Source: Astrobacterium formosum (GTDB taxonomy: Bacteria > Pseudomonadota > Alphaproteobacteria > Rhizobiales > Xanthobacteraceae). Taken from it: a stretch of 64,000 bases of DNA. The notes under the pieces were generated by a model. The model made no database searches and was not told the origin of the DNA. It saw only the letters and a list, made by a program, of their open reading frames with translations. Location: the NCBI GenBank assembly GCA_030848545.1, contig JAVDCA010000002.1, positions 1 to 64,000 of the forward strand, in the 5' to 3' direction. This document shows positions 52,693-62,056 of the stretch, piece by piece; the first letter of the stretch is position 1, and every line of letters begins with the position of its first letter. A program made the translations under genes and the position numbers.

Positions 52693-53760
52693 TCACGCCG
52701 CCTGCAAGAGCGCCTTCGTGTAGCCGAGGCAAAAGGCGAACAGGCGCTCGCGGCCGGGATCGACGTCCGACAAAGGGACGTGGTCGGGGCACAGGATGCC
52801 GGCATATCCCACGTCCCGGTAGGCGCGGATGCAAGCCGCCATGTCGACCGAGCCCTCGTCCGGCATGGCCTCGCGAAAGTCCAGATAACCGCCGTTGATG
52901 TTGCGGAAGTGCACCATGAAGATGCGCTGTTGCGGCCCGAAGGTGCGGATCGCGTCGAGCACGAGGGCGGTCGGCTCGCTCGACATCTCGGCGATCGTGC
53001 CCTGGCAGAAATTGAACCCGTGCGACCTGCTCTCCGGCGCCAGCGCCACGTAACGCTTCATGCCGTCGAGCGACCCGAGCACGTGGTGGACGCCATTGAG
53101 GCCCCCCGGCGGATAGGCGGGATCGTGGGGATGGCAGGCGAGTTTCACGCCGGCGGCCTCGGCGGTCGGCAACGTCTGGGAAACCAGGTACTCGATCGCA
53201 TTCCAACCGTCGGCCTCGGAAATGCCGCCGGCTTCGCCCGCCATCACTTGGCCGCAGGTCTCGTCAGTGCCCAGCGCCGGCGCGTCTTTGCCGGAGCCGT
53301 CCTCGGGCAGCACCACGCCCCAGTAGGAGAAGCGGGCATCGCTCTCGGGCTTGTAGTCGGCGGCGCGGAACACGGAGCACTTCATGCCGCCACGGCCTTC
53401 GACCACGCCGGTGCGAGTGATGCCCACCATGGCGACCGTATACTTCAGGAGCGGCACGCCGCCGTCGGCCGCCGCCTTAATGTTCTGACGCAGGCGCTCG
53501 GCCGTCGCCGCAGCGCGATCCTTCCGGCGCAGGCTGTCGAGCAGGATCGAGCCGACATCGAGCGCCAAGCCGTCGAGACGCATGCCGAAGCCCTCGATGC
53601 GCCGGCGCAGCGCCGCGACTTTCGTCGGATTCCAGCTGCCGTCCTCGTCGAGCACGTCTCGGTTCGGACGCGTATCGATGATGATGGCCTGCGAACCGAG
53701 TTGGGCCGAAAGGCGAAGTCGTTCGTCCGTCGGAGCGATGAGCTGTTCACCGATATACAT
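52693..53760 (-). CDS. uxuA: Mannonate dehydratase-like enzyme
   Basis: A 355-residue TIM-barrel protein. Conserved metal and catalytic segments of UxuA-type D-mannonate dehydratases are present: KLACHPHDPAYPPGG, GFNFCQGTIAEM, IFMVHFRNINGG and the C-terminal GILCPDHVPL (the C-x-D-H motif). It would dehydrate D-mannonate (or a related aldonate) to 2-keto-3-deoxygluconate. It faces the GntR regulator and lies in a sugar-acid locus, fitting hexuronate degradation. The exact stereochemistry of the substrate is not certain. Confidence 0.88.
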   Translation of the reverse strand: MYIGEQLIAPTDERLRLSAQLGSQAIIIDTRPNRDVLDEDGSWNPTKVAALRRRIEGFGMRLDGLALDVGSILLDSLRRKDRAAATAERLRQNIKAAADGGVPLLKYTVAMVGITRTGVVEGRGGMKCSVFRAADYKPESDARFSYWGVVLPEDGSGKDAPALGTDETCGQVMAGEAGGISEADGWNAIEYLVSQTLPTAEAAGVKLACHPHDPAYPPGGLNGVHHVLGSLDGMKRYVALAPESRSHGFNFCQGTIAEMSSEPTALVLDAIRTFGPQQRIFMVHFRNINGGYLDFREAMPDEGSVDMAACIRAYRDVGYAGILCPDHVPLSDVDPGRERLFAFCLGYTKALLQAA

Positions 53761-53782
53761 GGAAGCCTCTGTTGTTCGGCTC

Positions 53783-53857
53783 CGTCATTGCGAGAAGCGA
53801 CGAAGCAATCCGGAAGGCCGCAAAGAAAGACCTGGATTCGCTTCGCTCGTAATGACG
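53783..53857 (+). repeat. Dispersed palindromic intergenic repeat (CGTCATTGCGAG type)
   Basis: The left arm CGTCATTGCGAGAAGCGACG plus AAGCAATCC and the right arm CTGGATTCGCTTCGCTCG plus TAATGACG form an imperfect inverted repeat of about 75 bp. I recognise it as the dispersed intergenic palindrome common in Bradyrhizobium-type genomes. It lies between the mannonate dehydratase start and the GntR stop. Confidence 0.7.
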
Positions 53858-53891
53858 AAGAAGGGGTGTGGGCACGTCCAAATACCCAGTC

Positions 53892-54590
53892 TCAATCTCG
53901 AAAATAGCCCGGGTGCGCCGCTTTCAGCGTCGCCGCATAGGCGAGCGATCGCGACAGATGATCGCGCACCTGGGCCTGCGCGGTCGCGGCGTCGCCGGCC
54001 TGGAGCGCTTTGACGATCAGTCCGTGCTCGCGCACGATCTCGCGCATCTTGCCGGCGACCGGAAGATGCAGGCGGCGGATGCGGTCGATCTGGCCGCCCT
54101 GGCGGCGCACGAGGGCGAACAGGTCGCCAGCGCCGGCGAGCTCCACCAGGCGGAAATGGAACAGATAGTCGAGTTCGACGAAGCCATCGTGGTCCTTGGC
54201 GGCGGCACACGCCCGCTGGCGCACCACCATCGACTCGAGCTCGGGCACGAAGTCGCGGTCCGGCATGGCGGCGAGAATGCGCAGCGCCTCCTGCTCGACG
54301 GCGCGGCGCAGGAACTGAGCCTGGCGGGCGGCCGCAATGTCGATCAGGCTCACCCGGGTCGCGCTTTGGGGGAAGATCTCGACCAGCCCCTCCTCGGAAA
54401 GTCGCGTCAGCGCGTCCCGCACCGGGGTCGAGCTCAGGCCATAGCTCGCTTGCAGGGCGGCGCGGTTGATGGCCGTCCCCGGCTCGAGCTGGAGGGTGAT
54501 GATGCGCTGCCGCAAGTCCTCGAAGACCTGTTCGGCCGCCGGCCGGGAGGCGTCGAGGTCGCGCGCGCTGCGGAAAGTCGCGATCGTCAT
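53892..54590 (-). CDS. GntR-family regulator, FadR/FCD type
   Basis: A 232-residue protein: N-terminal GntR winged helix (VFEDLRQRIITLQLEPGTAI and LSSTPVRDALTRLSEEGLVE) and C-terminal helical FCD ligand domain (LDYLFHFRLVELAGAGD with conserved metal-site Asp/His, and REHGLIVKALQAGD). It should sense a sugar acid and control the mannonate dehydratase and receptor genes. Two copies of a CTGATGCAT palindrome lie just upstream. ATG 54590 is preferred; the frame is open to 54668 but that would run through the operators. Confidence 0.9.
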   Translation of the reverse strand: MTIATFRSARDLDASRPAAEQVFEDLRQRIITLQLEPGTAINRAALQASYGLSSTPVRDALTRLSEEGLVEIFPQSATRVSLIDIAAARQAQFLRRAVEQEALRILAAMPDRDFVPELESMVVRQRACAAAKDHDGFVELDYLFHFRLVELAGAGDLFALVRRQGGQIDRIRRLHLPVAGKMREIVREHGLIVKALQAGDAATAQAQVRDHLSRSLAYAATLKAAHPGYFRD

Positions 54591-54638
54591 AACGGCCTGG
54601 ATGAGGGAGCGGGGGTTGTCATGCTTCTGGGGTAGACG

Positions 54639-54671
54639 CTGATGCATCAGTTTGTCAATCTGATGCATTAC
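54639..54671. promoter_or_regulatory. Paired palindromic operators for the GntR regulator
   Basis: CTGATGCATCAG (54639-54650) is a perfect palindrome; CTGATGCATTAC (54660-54671) is a second, weaker copy 21 bp away, two helical turns. On the minus strand TTGACA (54658-54653) lies between them. Their place in the gap between the GntR and receptor genes suggests control of both directions. Confidence 0.65.
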
Positions 54672-54776
54672 TCATTGACCGGTGCCGGCCGACCGCCTAG
54701 GAGGAGAATGGTCGTCGTCTGCACGGGGCAGAAGGACGTCGGGACCGAGGGAAGTCCGTTTCGGAGGAGATCTCTC

Positions 54777-55742
54777 ATGCGTAAAGAAATCGCCGCTACC
54801 ATTCTCGCCGTGGCTGCCGGACTTTCCACCGCGCAGGCCCAGGACGTATGGCCGTCGAAGCAGGTCACGATCGTGGTTCCGTTCGCCGCCGGCGGCACCA
54901 CCGACATGTTCGGCCGCATCTTCGCCAATGCGATGCAGGCCAGGACCGGCAAGCCGTTCATCGTCGAGAACCGCGCCGGCGCCGGCGGCAATCTCGGCTC
55001 GGCCGCGGTCGCGCGCGCGCCGGCGGACGGCTACACGCTGCTCATCGGCACGATCTCCAGCCACGCCATCAATCCGTCCGTCTACAAGAACATGCCGTAT
55101 GACGTGGCGAAGGACTTTCAACCCATATCGCTGATCGCCAGACTGCCGAACCTCCTGGTCGTCAGCCCGAAAATCCCGGCCAAGACCGTGCCCGAGGTCA
55201 TCGACTACGTGAAGAAGAACAACGGCAAGCTCTCCTACGGCTCCTCGGGCCTGGGCGCCTCCAACATGCTGGCCGCCGAACTGTTCAAGCTCAAGACCGG
55301 CACCGACATCACCCACGTGCCCTACCGCTCGTCGGGCGACATCATGAACAACCTCATCGGCGGCCATATCGACATGGCCTTCGACAACATGACGTTGGCC
55401 TGGCCGCAGGCGCAATCCGGCAAGGTGACCGCGATCGCGGTGACGACCACGCAGAGAAGCCCGACCGCGCCGAATGTGCCGACGATCGCTGAAACCCTTC
55501 CCGGCTTCGACGCCTCGTCCTGGCACGGCCTGTTCGCCCCCGCCGGCACGCCGCGCCCGATCGTCGACAAGCTCGCCGCCGAAGTGAAGGCCGTCTTCTC
55601 GGCGCCGGAGAACACCAAGATCCTCTCCGAGGCCGGCGCCGTCGCGTCCCCGATGTCACCGGAGGAATTTTCCAAGTTCATCGCCGCCGAGACCAAGAAA
55701 TGGGCCGAGGTCGTCAAGGCGGCGAAGATCGAGCAGCAGTAG
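54777..55742 (+). CDS. Bug/TctC-family solute-binding receptor
   Basis: A 321-residue periplasmic receptor: signal peptide MRKEIAATILAVAAGLSTAQ ending AQA, then WPSKQVTIVVPFAAGGTTDM, ENRAGAGGNLGS and VPYRSSGD, the hallmarks of tripartite tricarboxylate transporter receptors. Bug proteins bind carboxylates including sugar acids and nicotinate-type acids. No TctA/TctB membrane genes are nearby, so it is an orphan receptor. GGAGGAGA precedes ATG 54777, chosen over upstream in-frame starts. Confidence 0.93.
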   Translation: MRKEIAATILAVAAGLSTAQAQDVWPSKQVTIVVPFAAGGTTDMFGRIFANAMQARTGKPFIVENRAGAGGNLGSAAVARAPADGYTLLIGTISSHAINPSVYKNMPYDVAKDFQPISLIARLPNLLVVSPKIPAKTVPEVIDYVKKNNGKLSYGSSGLGASNMLAAELFKLKTGTDITHVPYRSSGDIMNNLIGGHIDMAFDNMTLAWPQAQSGKVTAIAVTTTQRSPTAPNVPTIAETLPGFDASSWHGLFAPAGTPRPIVDKLAAEVKAVFSAPENTKILSEAGAVASPMSPEEFSKFIAAETKKWAEVVKAAKIEQQ

Positions 55743-55748
55743 AAGACG

Positions 55749-55778
55749 TTCCTCCCCGCGCCGCGGCGCGGGGAGGAA
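55749..55778. terminator. Bidirectional hairpin between receptor and dehydrogenase genes
   Basis: A perfect 30-bp palindrome with arms TTCCTCCCCGCGCC and GGCGCGGGGAGGAA between two convergent genes; it would form a very stable hairpin in either transcript. Confidence 0.8.
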
Positions 55779-55792
55779 CCGGACGGACCTCG

Positions 55793-56944
55793 TCAGGCCG
55801 GCACGGCCGGAAGGTCGATCCAGCGGCGGTCGCGCCAGCTTGCCGTCGACGCCTCGGCGTATTGGACGCCGGCCGCGGCCGCCCGCAAATTCCAGGGAAA
55901 CTCGCCGCCCTCGACCACGTGCTTCAGGAACAGCTCCCACTGGGTCCGGAAGGCGTTCTTGTAGGGTGCGGTCTCGGGAATCTTCTGCCAGTCGCGGTAG
56001 TAGTCGACCGGCTCGGCCACATCGAGGCTCCACTGGCCCTTGGGAGTAGCTTCGCGGCGTTGCGTCCAGCAATGGGCGAGGCCAGCGACCGCCGAACCGT
56101 CGGTGCCGTCCACCTGCATGACGATGATGTCCTCGGTGCGCACGCGCACGCACCATGAACTCATGATCTGCGCCATGGCGCCGCCTTCGAGGCGCGAGAT
56201 CGCCATCAGGCTGTCGTCGGCGTCGGCTGCGTAGGGTTTGCCGCGTTCGTCCCAGCGCTTCTTCACCAGCGTGTCGGCGTGACAGACGATGTCGAGCGGC
56301 CGTCCGTTCATGGCCTCGAGCATGTAGAAATAGTGCGGCATCATGTCGAGGATCATGCCGCCGCCGTCGGCCTTGCGATAGTTCCACGACGGCCGTTGCG
56401 GCGGTTGCAGGTCGCCCTCGAACACCCAATAGCAGCCCTCGATGCGCACCATCAGGACCTTGCCGAAGAAGCCCGACTGCACGAGCTGGCGCAGCTTGAA
56501 CATCCCCGGCGCCCACAGCTTGTCGGCGACGACACCGTGCTTGACGCCCTTCTGCTTGGCGGCGGTGTAGAGCGAAAGCGCGTCGGCAAAATTCTCCGCC
56601 GTCGGCTTTTCGCAATAGATGTGCTTGCCGGCCGCGATGGCGCGGTGGACGTTGGCGACCCGCGCCGCCGTGGTGACGGCGTCGAAATAGACCGGGTAGG
56701 CGGCATCGGAGAGCACCACGTCGAGATCGGTCGACCATTTGTCGACGCCGGCGCGACGGGCGACGCCTTCGAGGCGCTCGGCATCGCGGCCGACGAGGAT
56801 CGGATCGGGGACAAGCCGGGTGCCGTCCGCGAGAGCGACGCCGCCGTCGCGACGGATGCCCGCGATGGCGTTCATCAGGTGCTGGTTCATGCCCATGCGC
56901 CCGGTGACGCCGTTCATGATGATGCCGATCTTGCGCTCGCTCAT
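55793..56944 (-). CDS. Gfo/Idh/MocA-family oxidoreductase
   Basis: A 383-residue NAD(P)-dependent dehydrogenase: nucleotide-binding start KIGIIMNGVTGRMGMNQHLM (G-x-x-G-x-M), the EKP motif in IYCEKPTAENFADAL (about 108-122), GGMILDMMPHYFYML in the catalytic domain. The family oxidises sugars, sugar acids or inositols. It lies between the Bug receptor and LacI genes in a sugar-acid locus. The GVTGRMG loop rather than GxGxxG is typical of a subgroup of this family. Confidence 0.9.
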   Translation of the reverse strand: MSERKIGIIMNGVTGRMGMNQHLMNAIAGIRRDGGVALADGTRLVPDPILVGRDAERLEGVARRAGVDKWSTDLDVVLSDAAYPVYFDAVTTAARVANVHRAIAAGKHIYCEKPTAENFADALSLYTAAKQKGVKHGVVADKLWAPGMFKLRQLVQSGFFGKVLMVRIEGCYWVFEGDLQPPQRPSWNYRKADGGGMILDMMPHYFYMLEAMNGRPLDIVCHADTLVKKRWDERGKPYAADADDSLMAISRLEGGAMAQIMSSWCVRVRTEDIIVMQVDGTDGSAVAGLAHCWTQRREATPKGQWSLDVAEPVDYYRDWQKIPETAPYKNAFRTQWELFLKHVVEGGEFPWNLRAAAAGVQYAEASTASWRDRRWIDLPAVPA

Positions 56945-56982
56945 GGCTCGCCCGCTCTCCTTTTCGTCCCTCGAAGGGGAAT

Positions 56983-58005
56983 TCAGGTCCCGACCGGCGC
57001 GGTCGAAGCGCGCAGGACGAGCGACGATCTGTGGATCGCCTGGTAGACGGGGGTGTTCTGGCTGTCCGCCTCGCGGCGGCCGTCGCGGATGCGCCGCAAC
57101 AGGAATTCACCGCTCGCGATGGCGATCTCCCGTGCCGGCAGGCTGATGGTGGTGAGTGCGGTGTACCACCACGGTGCGTCGCCGAAGCCCACCACCGAGA
57201 TGTCGGCGGGGATTTTCAAGCCCATCCTGCCGAGGACCTCGAGGACGCCCGCACACAGACGCGCCCCGCCGGTGACGACCGCGGTGGGCTGCTCGGGTTG
57301 CCCCCACAGCGACGAGAAGGCGTCGCTGGCGAAATCGCGCCGCGGCCGGCCGAGGCGGACAAGATGGTGCGGAACCGAAAGCCCGGCGGCTTCGAAGGCC
57401 TGTTCGAAACCGCGCAGGCGGCCGCGGCCGGTGGAGAGGTCGAGGGAGCCGCCCACATAGGCGATGCGCCGGTGCCCCTGGCCGAGCAGGTGTCCAGTCG
57501 CTTCCCGCAGGGCCGCCTCCTCGTCGATACCGAACCACGGCGCCGCGAGTTCGTCGAGACGGCGGATGAGCTGCACGCAGGGGCCGCGCGCCAGAAGCCC
57601 AAAGGTCGCCCGGAGGGGCTTGGGCGACGGCACGACCACGAATCCGGCCACACGGGCTTCCGAGAGGGCGCGCACCTGGCGCTCCTCCGACACCGGATCG
57701 TCCTCCGTGATGGCGAGTAGCATCTGGAACCCGGCCTGGTCGCAGCACTGCGCCAATCCCTTCGCCAGGGTGCCGTAGAACTCGTTCTCGACGTCGGGAA
57801 TGATCAGTCCGATCAAGGTGCTGTGCCCGCGGCGCATCGCCCTTGCGGCGGAATGGGCGACATAGCCCGAGACGCTGGCCGCAGCGCGCACCCGCGCCTT
57901 GGTCTGCTCGCTGATCTGGGGATGGTCGGAAAGCGCCCTGGCGACCGTCGAAATCGACAGGTCGAGGGCGCGCGCCAGGTCCTTGAGGGTGGTTTCATGG
58001 CCCAT
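56983..58005 (-). CDS. LacI-family transcriptional repressor
   Basis: A 340-residue regulator with the LacI HTH and hinge (TTLKDLARALDLSISTVARA, LSDHPQISEQTKARVRAAA) and a periplasmic-binding-protein-like ligand domain (LIGLIIPDVENEFYGTLAKG to the end). Divergent from the TRAP operon; two perfect GCAAACGTTTGC operators lie in the intergenic region, the classical LacI/GalR-type site with central CG. ATG 58005 is the family start; the longer frame to 58053 would enter the operator region. Confidence 0.95.
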   Translation of the reverse strand: MGHETTLKDLARALDLSISTVARALSDHPQISEQTKARVRAAASVSGYVAHSAARAMRRGHSTLIGLIIPDVENEFYGTLAKGLAQCCDQAGFQMLLAITEDDPVSEERQVRALSEARVAGFVVVPSPKPLRATFGLLARGPCVQLIRRLDELAAPWFGIDEEAALREATGHLLGQGHRRIAYVGGSLDLSTGRGRLRGFEQAFEAAGLSVPHHLVRLGRPRRDFASDAFSSLWGQPEQPTAVVTGGARLCAGVLEVLGRMGLKIPADISVVGFGDAPWWYTALTTISLPAREIAIASGEFLLRRIRDGRREADSQNTPVYQAIHRSSLVLRASTAPVGT

Positions 58006-58030
58006 GGTCAGTCCTGCGACACAATTGGTG

Positions 58031-58119
58031 CCGCAAACGTTTGCGGGGCGCAAGTCCCGTTATTTCGATACTAGCGGACGAATCCGGATTCTTGACCGCA
58101 AACGTTTGCAACGTAGAAT
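58031..58119. promoter_or_regulatory. LacI operators O1 and O2 and TRAP operon promoter
   Basis: O1 CCGCAAACGTTTGCGG (58031-58046) is a perfect 16-bp palindrome. O2 GCAAACGTTTGC (58098-58109) lies within the 16-bp spacer of the promoter TTGACC (58092-58097) / TAGAAT (58114-58119). Centres are 65 bp apart, about six helical turns, allowing repression loops. O1 is close to the LacI start, giving autoregulation. Confidence 0.85.
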
Positions 58120-58170
58120 GTCCGCCGGCACGCCTAGCCACGCAATCACAGAACCCCCGGGAGGACTACG

Positions 58171-59196
58171 ATGTCGAAGTTTGCCGTCAGCCGTCGTGCA
58201 TTCCTGAAGACAACCGTCGGAGTCGCCGGGGCCATGAGCGCATTGGGCGCTCCAGCCGTCCTCGCCCAGCAAAAAATTCTGTGCCGGATGGCGCATTCGG
58301 AGGCCATCGGGTCGCCGCTGACGCTCGCCTTTGAGAAGTGGGCGAAGACCGTCACCGAAAAGACCGGCGGCAAGATCGACGCCCAGCATTTCCCGGCAAG
58401 CCAGCTCGGCAGCTACACCCAGCTGATCGAAGGCAGCCGCATCGGCACCATCCAGGTGACCTGCGGCGGCCCGGACACCGAAGAGGCGGTCGCGCCCGAA
58501 ATCGCCGCCGCCGGCGGCGCGCCCGGCTTCATCTTCGTCGACGAGGCCCATGTGGACCGCGTCCTGCAGGGCCCGGTCGGCCAGGAGGTCTCCAAGATCG
58601 CCCGCGCCAAGACCGGCGTCGACTTCATCGATTACGGCGAGGTCGGCTTCCGCCACCTCCTGTCGAAGCGCCCGGTGGAGCAGCTTTCCGAGCTCAAGGG
58701 CCTCAAGATCCGCGTCCCCGAGCTGCGCATCTGGGTCGACTTCTGGAAGAAGCTCGGCGCCAACCCGACTCCGCTGCCCTATGCGGAGCAGTACAACGCG
58801 CTGTCCACCGGCGTCATCGATGGCCTTGAAGCCGACGTGTTCTCCATCAAGGGCTTCAAATGGGCCGAGCAGGCCCCGCACTTCACCGTCACGTCGCACT
58901 GGTTCCTGCCCAAGGCGATCCGCGTCAATGCGCGCTGGCTCGACGGCCTGCCGGCCGAGCTCAAGACGGTTTTCCTCGCCTCCGCCAAGGAGGCGTTCGC
59001 CGAACAGCGCAAGCAGAACCGCGCCAATGCCGACGCCACCCTCGGGGAGCTCAAGAAGGGCGGCTTGATCGTCCACCAGGCCAAGGATCTGCCCAAGTGG
59101 CGCGAGGCGACCGCGTCGCAGTTCGACGAGTGGTCCGCCAAGAGCCCTGCCGCCAAGGAAATGGTCGCCAAGATTCGCGCCCTCGCCAAGGCTTGA
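58171..59196 (+). CDS. dctP: TRAP transporter solute receptor DctP
   Basis: A 341-residue receptor with a Tat-like leader (SRRAFLKTTVGVAGAMSALG, cleavage after VLAQ). The DctP fold is shown by FEKWAKTVTEKTGGKIDAQH, the GVIDGLEADVFSIKGFKW loop and the conserved arginine in GLKIRVPELR that binds the carboxylate. It brings a carboxylated substrate to the DctQM permease encoded next. GGGAGG precedes the ATG. Confidence 0.95.
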   Translation: MSKFAVSRRAFLKTTVGVAGAMSALGAPAVLAQQKILCRMAHSEAIGSPLTLAFEKWAKTVTEKTGGKIDAQHFPASQLGSYTQLIEGSRIGTIQVTCGGPDTEEAVAPEIAAAGGAPGFIFVDEAHVDRVLQGPVGQEVSKIARAKTGVDFIDYGEVGFRHLLSKRPVEQLSELKGLKIRVPELRIWVDFWKKLGANPTPLPYAEQYNALSTGVIDGLEADVFSIKGFKWAEQAPHFTVTSHWFLPKAIRVNARWLDGLPAELKTVFLASAKEAFAEQRKQNRANADATLGELKKGGLIVHQAKDLPKWREATASQFDEWSAKSPAAKEMVAKIRALAKA

Positions 59197-59217
59197 TCCT
59201 CCAACCAGGCGCCCCGC

Positions 59218-61113
59218 ATGACCATCGCATCGGACGCCTCGCCCGCAACGACGAATCCCGCCGAGCCCTCGCGGCGGGATTTGCTTGCGCGAGGCATTGC
59301 AGTCGTCGACATCGCCCTCGAATGCGTCACCGGTGCGTTGCTGGCGGCGACCGTCGTCATCGCCCTGATCCAGGTGTTCTTCCGCTACATCCTCAACGAT
59401 TCCCTGGCGTGGCCGGAGGAAGTCGCCCGCTGGGCGTTCGTCTGGTGCGTCTTTCTCGGCAGCGCCATGGTGGCGCGGCGCAAGACCCACATCATCATCG
59501 ACCTCCTGCCGCGCATGCTCGGCGAGGCGGCGCTTCGCCATCACGCCGCCTTCGCGCGCGTGATCATCGTCACGGTCGCCGCCATGCTGCTGATGTTCGG
59601 CGTCGATCTGGTGCACCGGTCGAGCTATGTCTCGCCGGCGATGCAGTGGCCGTTCACCTATCTGTATCTCGCCATTCCGGTCGGCGCGGCGCTGACTCTC
59701 CTGTTCATGCTCGCCGAGCCGGTGCCCGGCTGGCGGTCGCGCTGGTCGGGCGTCGTCGCGAGCCTTCTGGGCATCGCACTGTTCTACGCCGTGCGCGACC
59801 TCGGTGACGTCGCGTTGTTCACGAGCATCGGCGTCGCCTGGACGCTGTTGATTTTCGCCATCGGCACCATGCTGCTGGGCGTGCCGATCTTCTACGCGAT
59901 CCTGTTCGGCACCTTCATCGCATTCCTGCCTCAGGGTGAGATGTTCCTGCTCACCGTGCCGCAGAACATGACCTCGGCGCTGGATTCCTTCCTGCTGCTC
60001 GCGATCCCGTTCTTCATCACCGCGGCCGGGATCATGAATGTGGGCGGCATCACCGACCGGCTGATCGCGCTCGCCGCCGCTTTCGTCGGCCATTTTCGCG
60101 GCGGCCTCGGCCACGTCAATGTGCTGACCAACACGCTGATGGGAGGCATCTCCGGCTCCTCCATGGCCGACACGGCGGCCATCGCCAAGACCATGGTGCC
60201 GGCGATGGAGAAGCGCGGATTCCCGCGCCCGTTCGGCTGCGCCCTGACGGGCTCGGCGGCGATCCTCGCCAACATGATCCCGCCCAGCATGGGGTTGATC
60301 ATCTACGGCGCGCTCGCTTCCGTTTCGGTCGGCGCCCTGTTCATCGCCACCATCGTGCCGGGCCTCCTGATGGCGGCGGTACTGTCGGTGGTGGTGCATC
60401 TGGTCACGCTGCGCATGAAGGCCGGCATGGGCGGCGAACGTGCCAGCGCCGCCGTACGCTGGCGCGCGACCCTCACCGCCGTTCCGGCGCTCGTCCTCCC
60501 GATCGTCATCGTCGGCGGCATCCGTGCCGGCATCTTCACCGCCACCGAGGCAGGTGCGATCGCGGCCCTCTATGCGCTGTGCTGCGGCCTGTTCATCTAT
60601 CGGACCGCGAACTTCTCCTCGATCGTGCGGGCCGTGCGCGAGTCGCTGTCGGAAACCATCGCCGTGATGGTCATCATTTCGGCCTCGGCTCCGTTCGCCT
60701 GGATCCTGGTTGCCGACCAGGTGCCGCAGAAACTCGCCGAACACATGAGCGTGCTGACATCCAACTGGATGCTGCTCCTGTTCGTCATCAACCTGTTCCT
60801 CCTCGTGGTCGGGCTGTTCATGGAAATGATCGCCTCCATGGTCATCCTGGTGCCGATCCTGGTGCCGATGCTCAAGGCGGCCCACATCGACCTCGTCCAG
60901 TTCGGCATCATCATGGTCGGCAATCTGTGCATCGGGGCCCTGACGCCGCCGCTTGGCATGCTCGTCTACACGTCGGCGCGTGTGACGGACACGCCGACCG
61001 CGGACGTGTTCCGCGCCATGACACCGTTCTTGATCGGCCTGATCGCATGGCTGTTCCTGATCTCGTTCGTGCCGTCGATCAGCCTGTTCGCCGTCTGGAT
61101 GCTGGGCCGATGA
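59218..61113 (+). CDS. dctQM: TRAP transporter permease, fused DctQM
   Basis: A 631-residue fusion: N-terminal DctQ part (four membrane segments, about 1-200, with FFRYILNDSLAWPEEVARWA) and C-terminal DctM part (about 11 segments from residue 215, GTFIAFLPQGEMFLLTVPQN, GGISGSSMADTAAIAKTMVP). It uses a sodium or proton gradient to import the DctP-bound acid. Such fusions are common. ATG 59218 lies 21 bp after dctP. Confidence 0.95.
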   Translation: MTIASDASPATTNPAEPSRRDLLARGIAVVDIALECVTGALLAATVVIALIQVFFRYILNDSLAWPEEVARWAFVWCVFLGSAMVARRKTHIIIDLLPRMLGEAALRHHAAFARVIIVTVAAMLLMFGVDLVHRSSYVSPAMQWPFTYLYLAIPVGAALTLLFMLAEPVPGWRSRWSGVVASLLGIALFYAVRDLGDVALFTSIGVAWTLLIFAIGTMLLGVPIFYAILFGTFIAFLPQGEMFLLTVPQNMTSALDSFLLLAIPFFITAAGIMNVGGITDRLIALAAAFVGHFRGGLGHVNVLTNTLMGGISGSSMADTAAIAKTMVPAMEKRGFPRPFGCALTGSAAILANMIPPSMGLIIYGALASVSVGALFIATIVPGLLMAAVLSVVVHLVTLRMKAGMGGERASAAVRWRATLTAVPALVLPIVIVGGIRAGIFTATEAGAIAALYALCCGLFIYRTANFSSIVRAVRESLSETIAVMVIISASAPFAWILVADQVPQKLAEHMSVLTSNWMLLLFVINLFLLVVGLFMEMIASMVILVPILVPMLKAAHIDLVQFGIIMVGNLCIGALTPPLGMLVYTSARVTDTPTADVFRAMTPFLIGLIAWLFLISFVPSISLFAVWMLGR

Positions 61114-61126
61114 CGGAGCAGGAGCG

Positions 61127-62056
61127 ATGACCGCGCATTTCACGCTCGTCGACGACGACATCGTCCTGCCGAAGGGCGCGTTCGCCCGCACGCACCGCAA
61201 GACGCTCATGTGCGACGGCCGGCCGGTCATGGGACTGACGCAAGGGCGCCAGCGCCCCTATGTGTTTCCGCTGTTCACGCCGCAAGGCTTCGCGGTCACC
61301 AGCGAGAGCCCCGCCGATCATCCGCACCACAATTCCTTTTGGATCGCGGCCGATCACGTGCATGGCCGCATGCCGGCGGCGGACGGGCGCATCGAGGAGT
61401 ACACCTACAATTTCTACGTCGACGAGACCTTTCAGGGACGCGCGCCGGGCTCCCTGGTCGTCACCGGCACCCGCACGGAGCCGCACGCCGACGCCATCGC
61501 GATCATTCAGGAGATCGAGTGGCGCGGGCCGGTCGAATGGGCGGCGCCGACGGGCCGCCTCGTCGCCCGCGAGACCCGCACCCTGACCGTGCAGGCGGCG
61601 GAAAACCTCCACATCGTCGATATCGACTCCCGGCTCGCGGCCGCCGACTGGGACTTCAGCCTCGGAGCGACCCGGCACGCCTATTTCAATGTCCGGGTCG
61701 CGCCCGGCATGACGGTTCCGTTCGGCGGCGTCGTGGCGGACGACCGAGGCCACAAAGGCGGCGCCGCGATCTCCGGCGGCGGCGCCCGCTGGGTCGATTT
61801 TTCGGGGCCGGTCGGCGGCGGCCACCGGGCCGGCCTCGCCGTCTTCCCGGATCCGCGCGACCACGACGACATGTGGTGGTTCGTGGCCGACTGGGGCGTG
61901 ATCACGGTCGGCCCGTTCCGGCTACGACAGCGCGTCATCGGTAAGGGCGACCAACTGTGCGCCCGCTATCGCGTGCTGGTCCATGACGGCGACGCGCAGA
62001 GCTGCGACGTCGCCGGACACCATGAACGCTACCTGTCCAGTCGAGGTCATGAATGA
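61127..62056 (+). CDS. DUF6807 (PmoA-like) family protein
   Basis: A 309-residue beta-rich protein with HPHHNSFWIAADHVHGRM and the RPYVFPLFTPQGFAVT segment, the hallmarks of DUF6807, often mis-annotated as methane oxygenase PmoA. It is unrelated to the methane enzyme. These genes occur in sugar and sugar-acid operons; biochemical role is unknown. Its stop overlaps the cupin start by four bases. Confidence 0.85.
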   Translation: MTAHFTLVDDDIVLPKGAFARTHRKTLMCDGRPVMGLTQGRQRPYVFPLFTPQGFAVTSESPADHPHHNSFWIAADHVHGRMPAADGRIEEYTYNFYVDETFQGRAPGSLVVTGTRTEPHADAIAIIQEIEWRGPVEWAAPTGRLVARETRTLTVQAAENLHIVDIDSRLAAADWDFSLGATRHAYFNVRVAPGMTVPFGGVVADDRGHKGGAAISGGGARWVDFSGPVGGGHRAGLAVFPDPRDHDDMWWFVADWGVITVGPFRLRQRVIGKGDQLCARYRVLVHDGDAQSCDVAGHHERYLSSRGHE

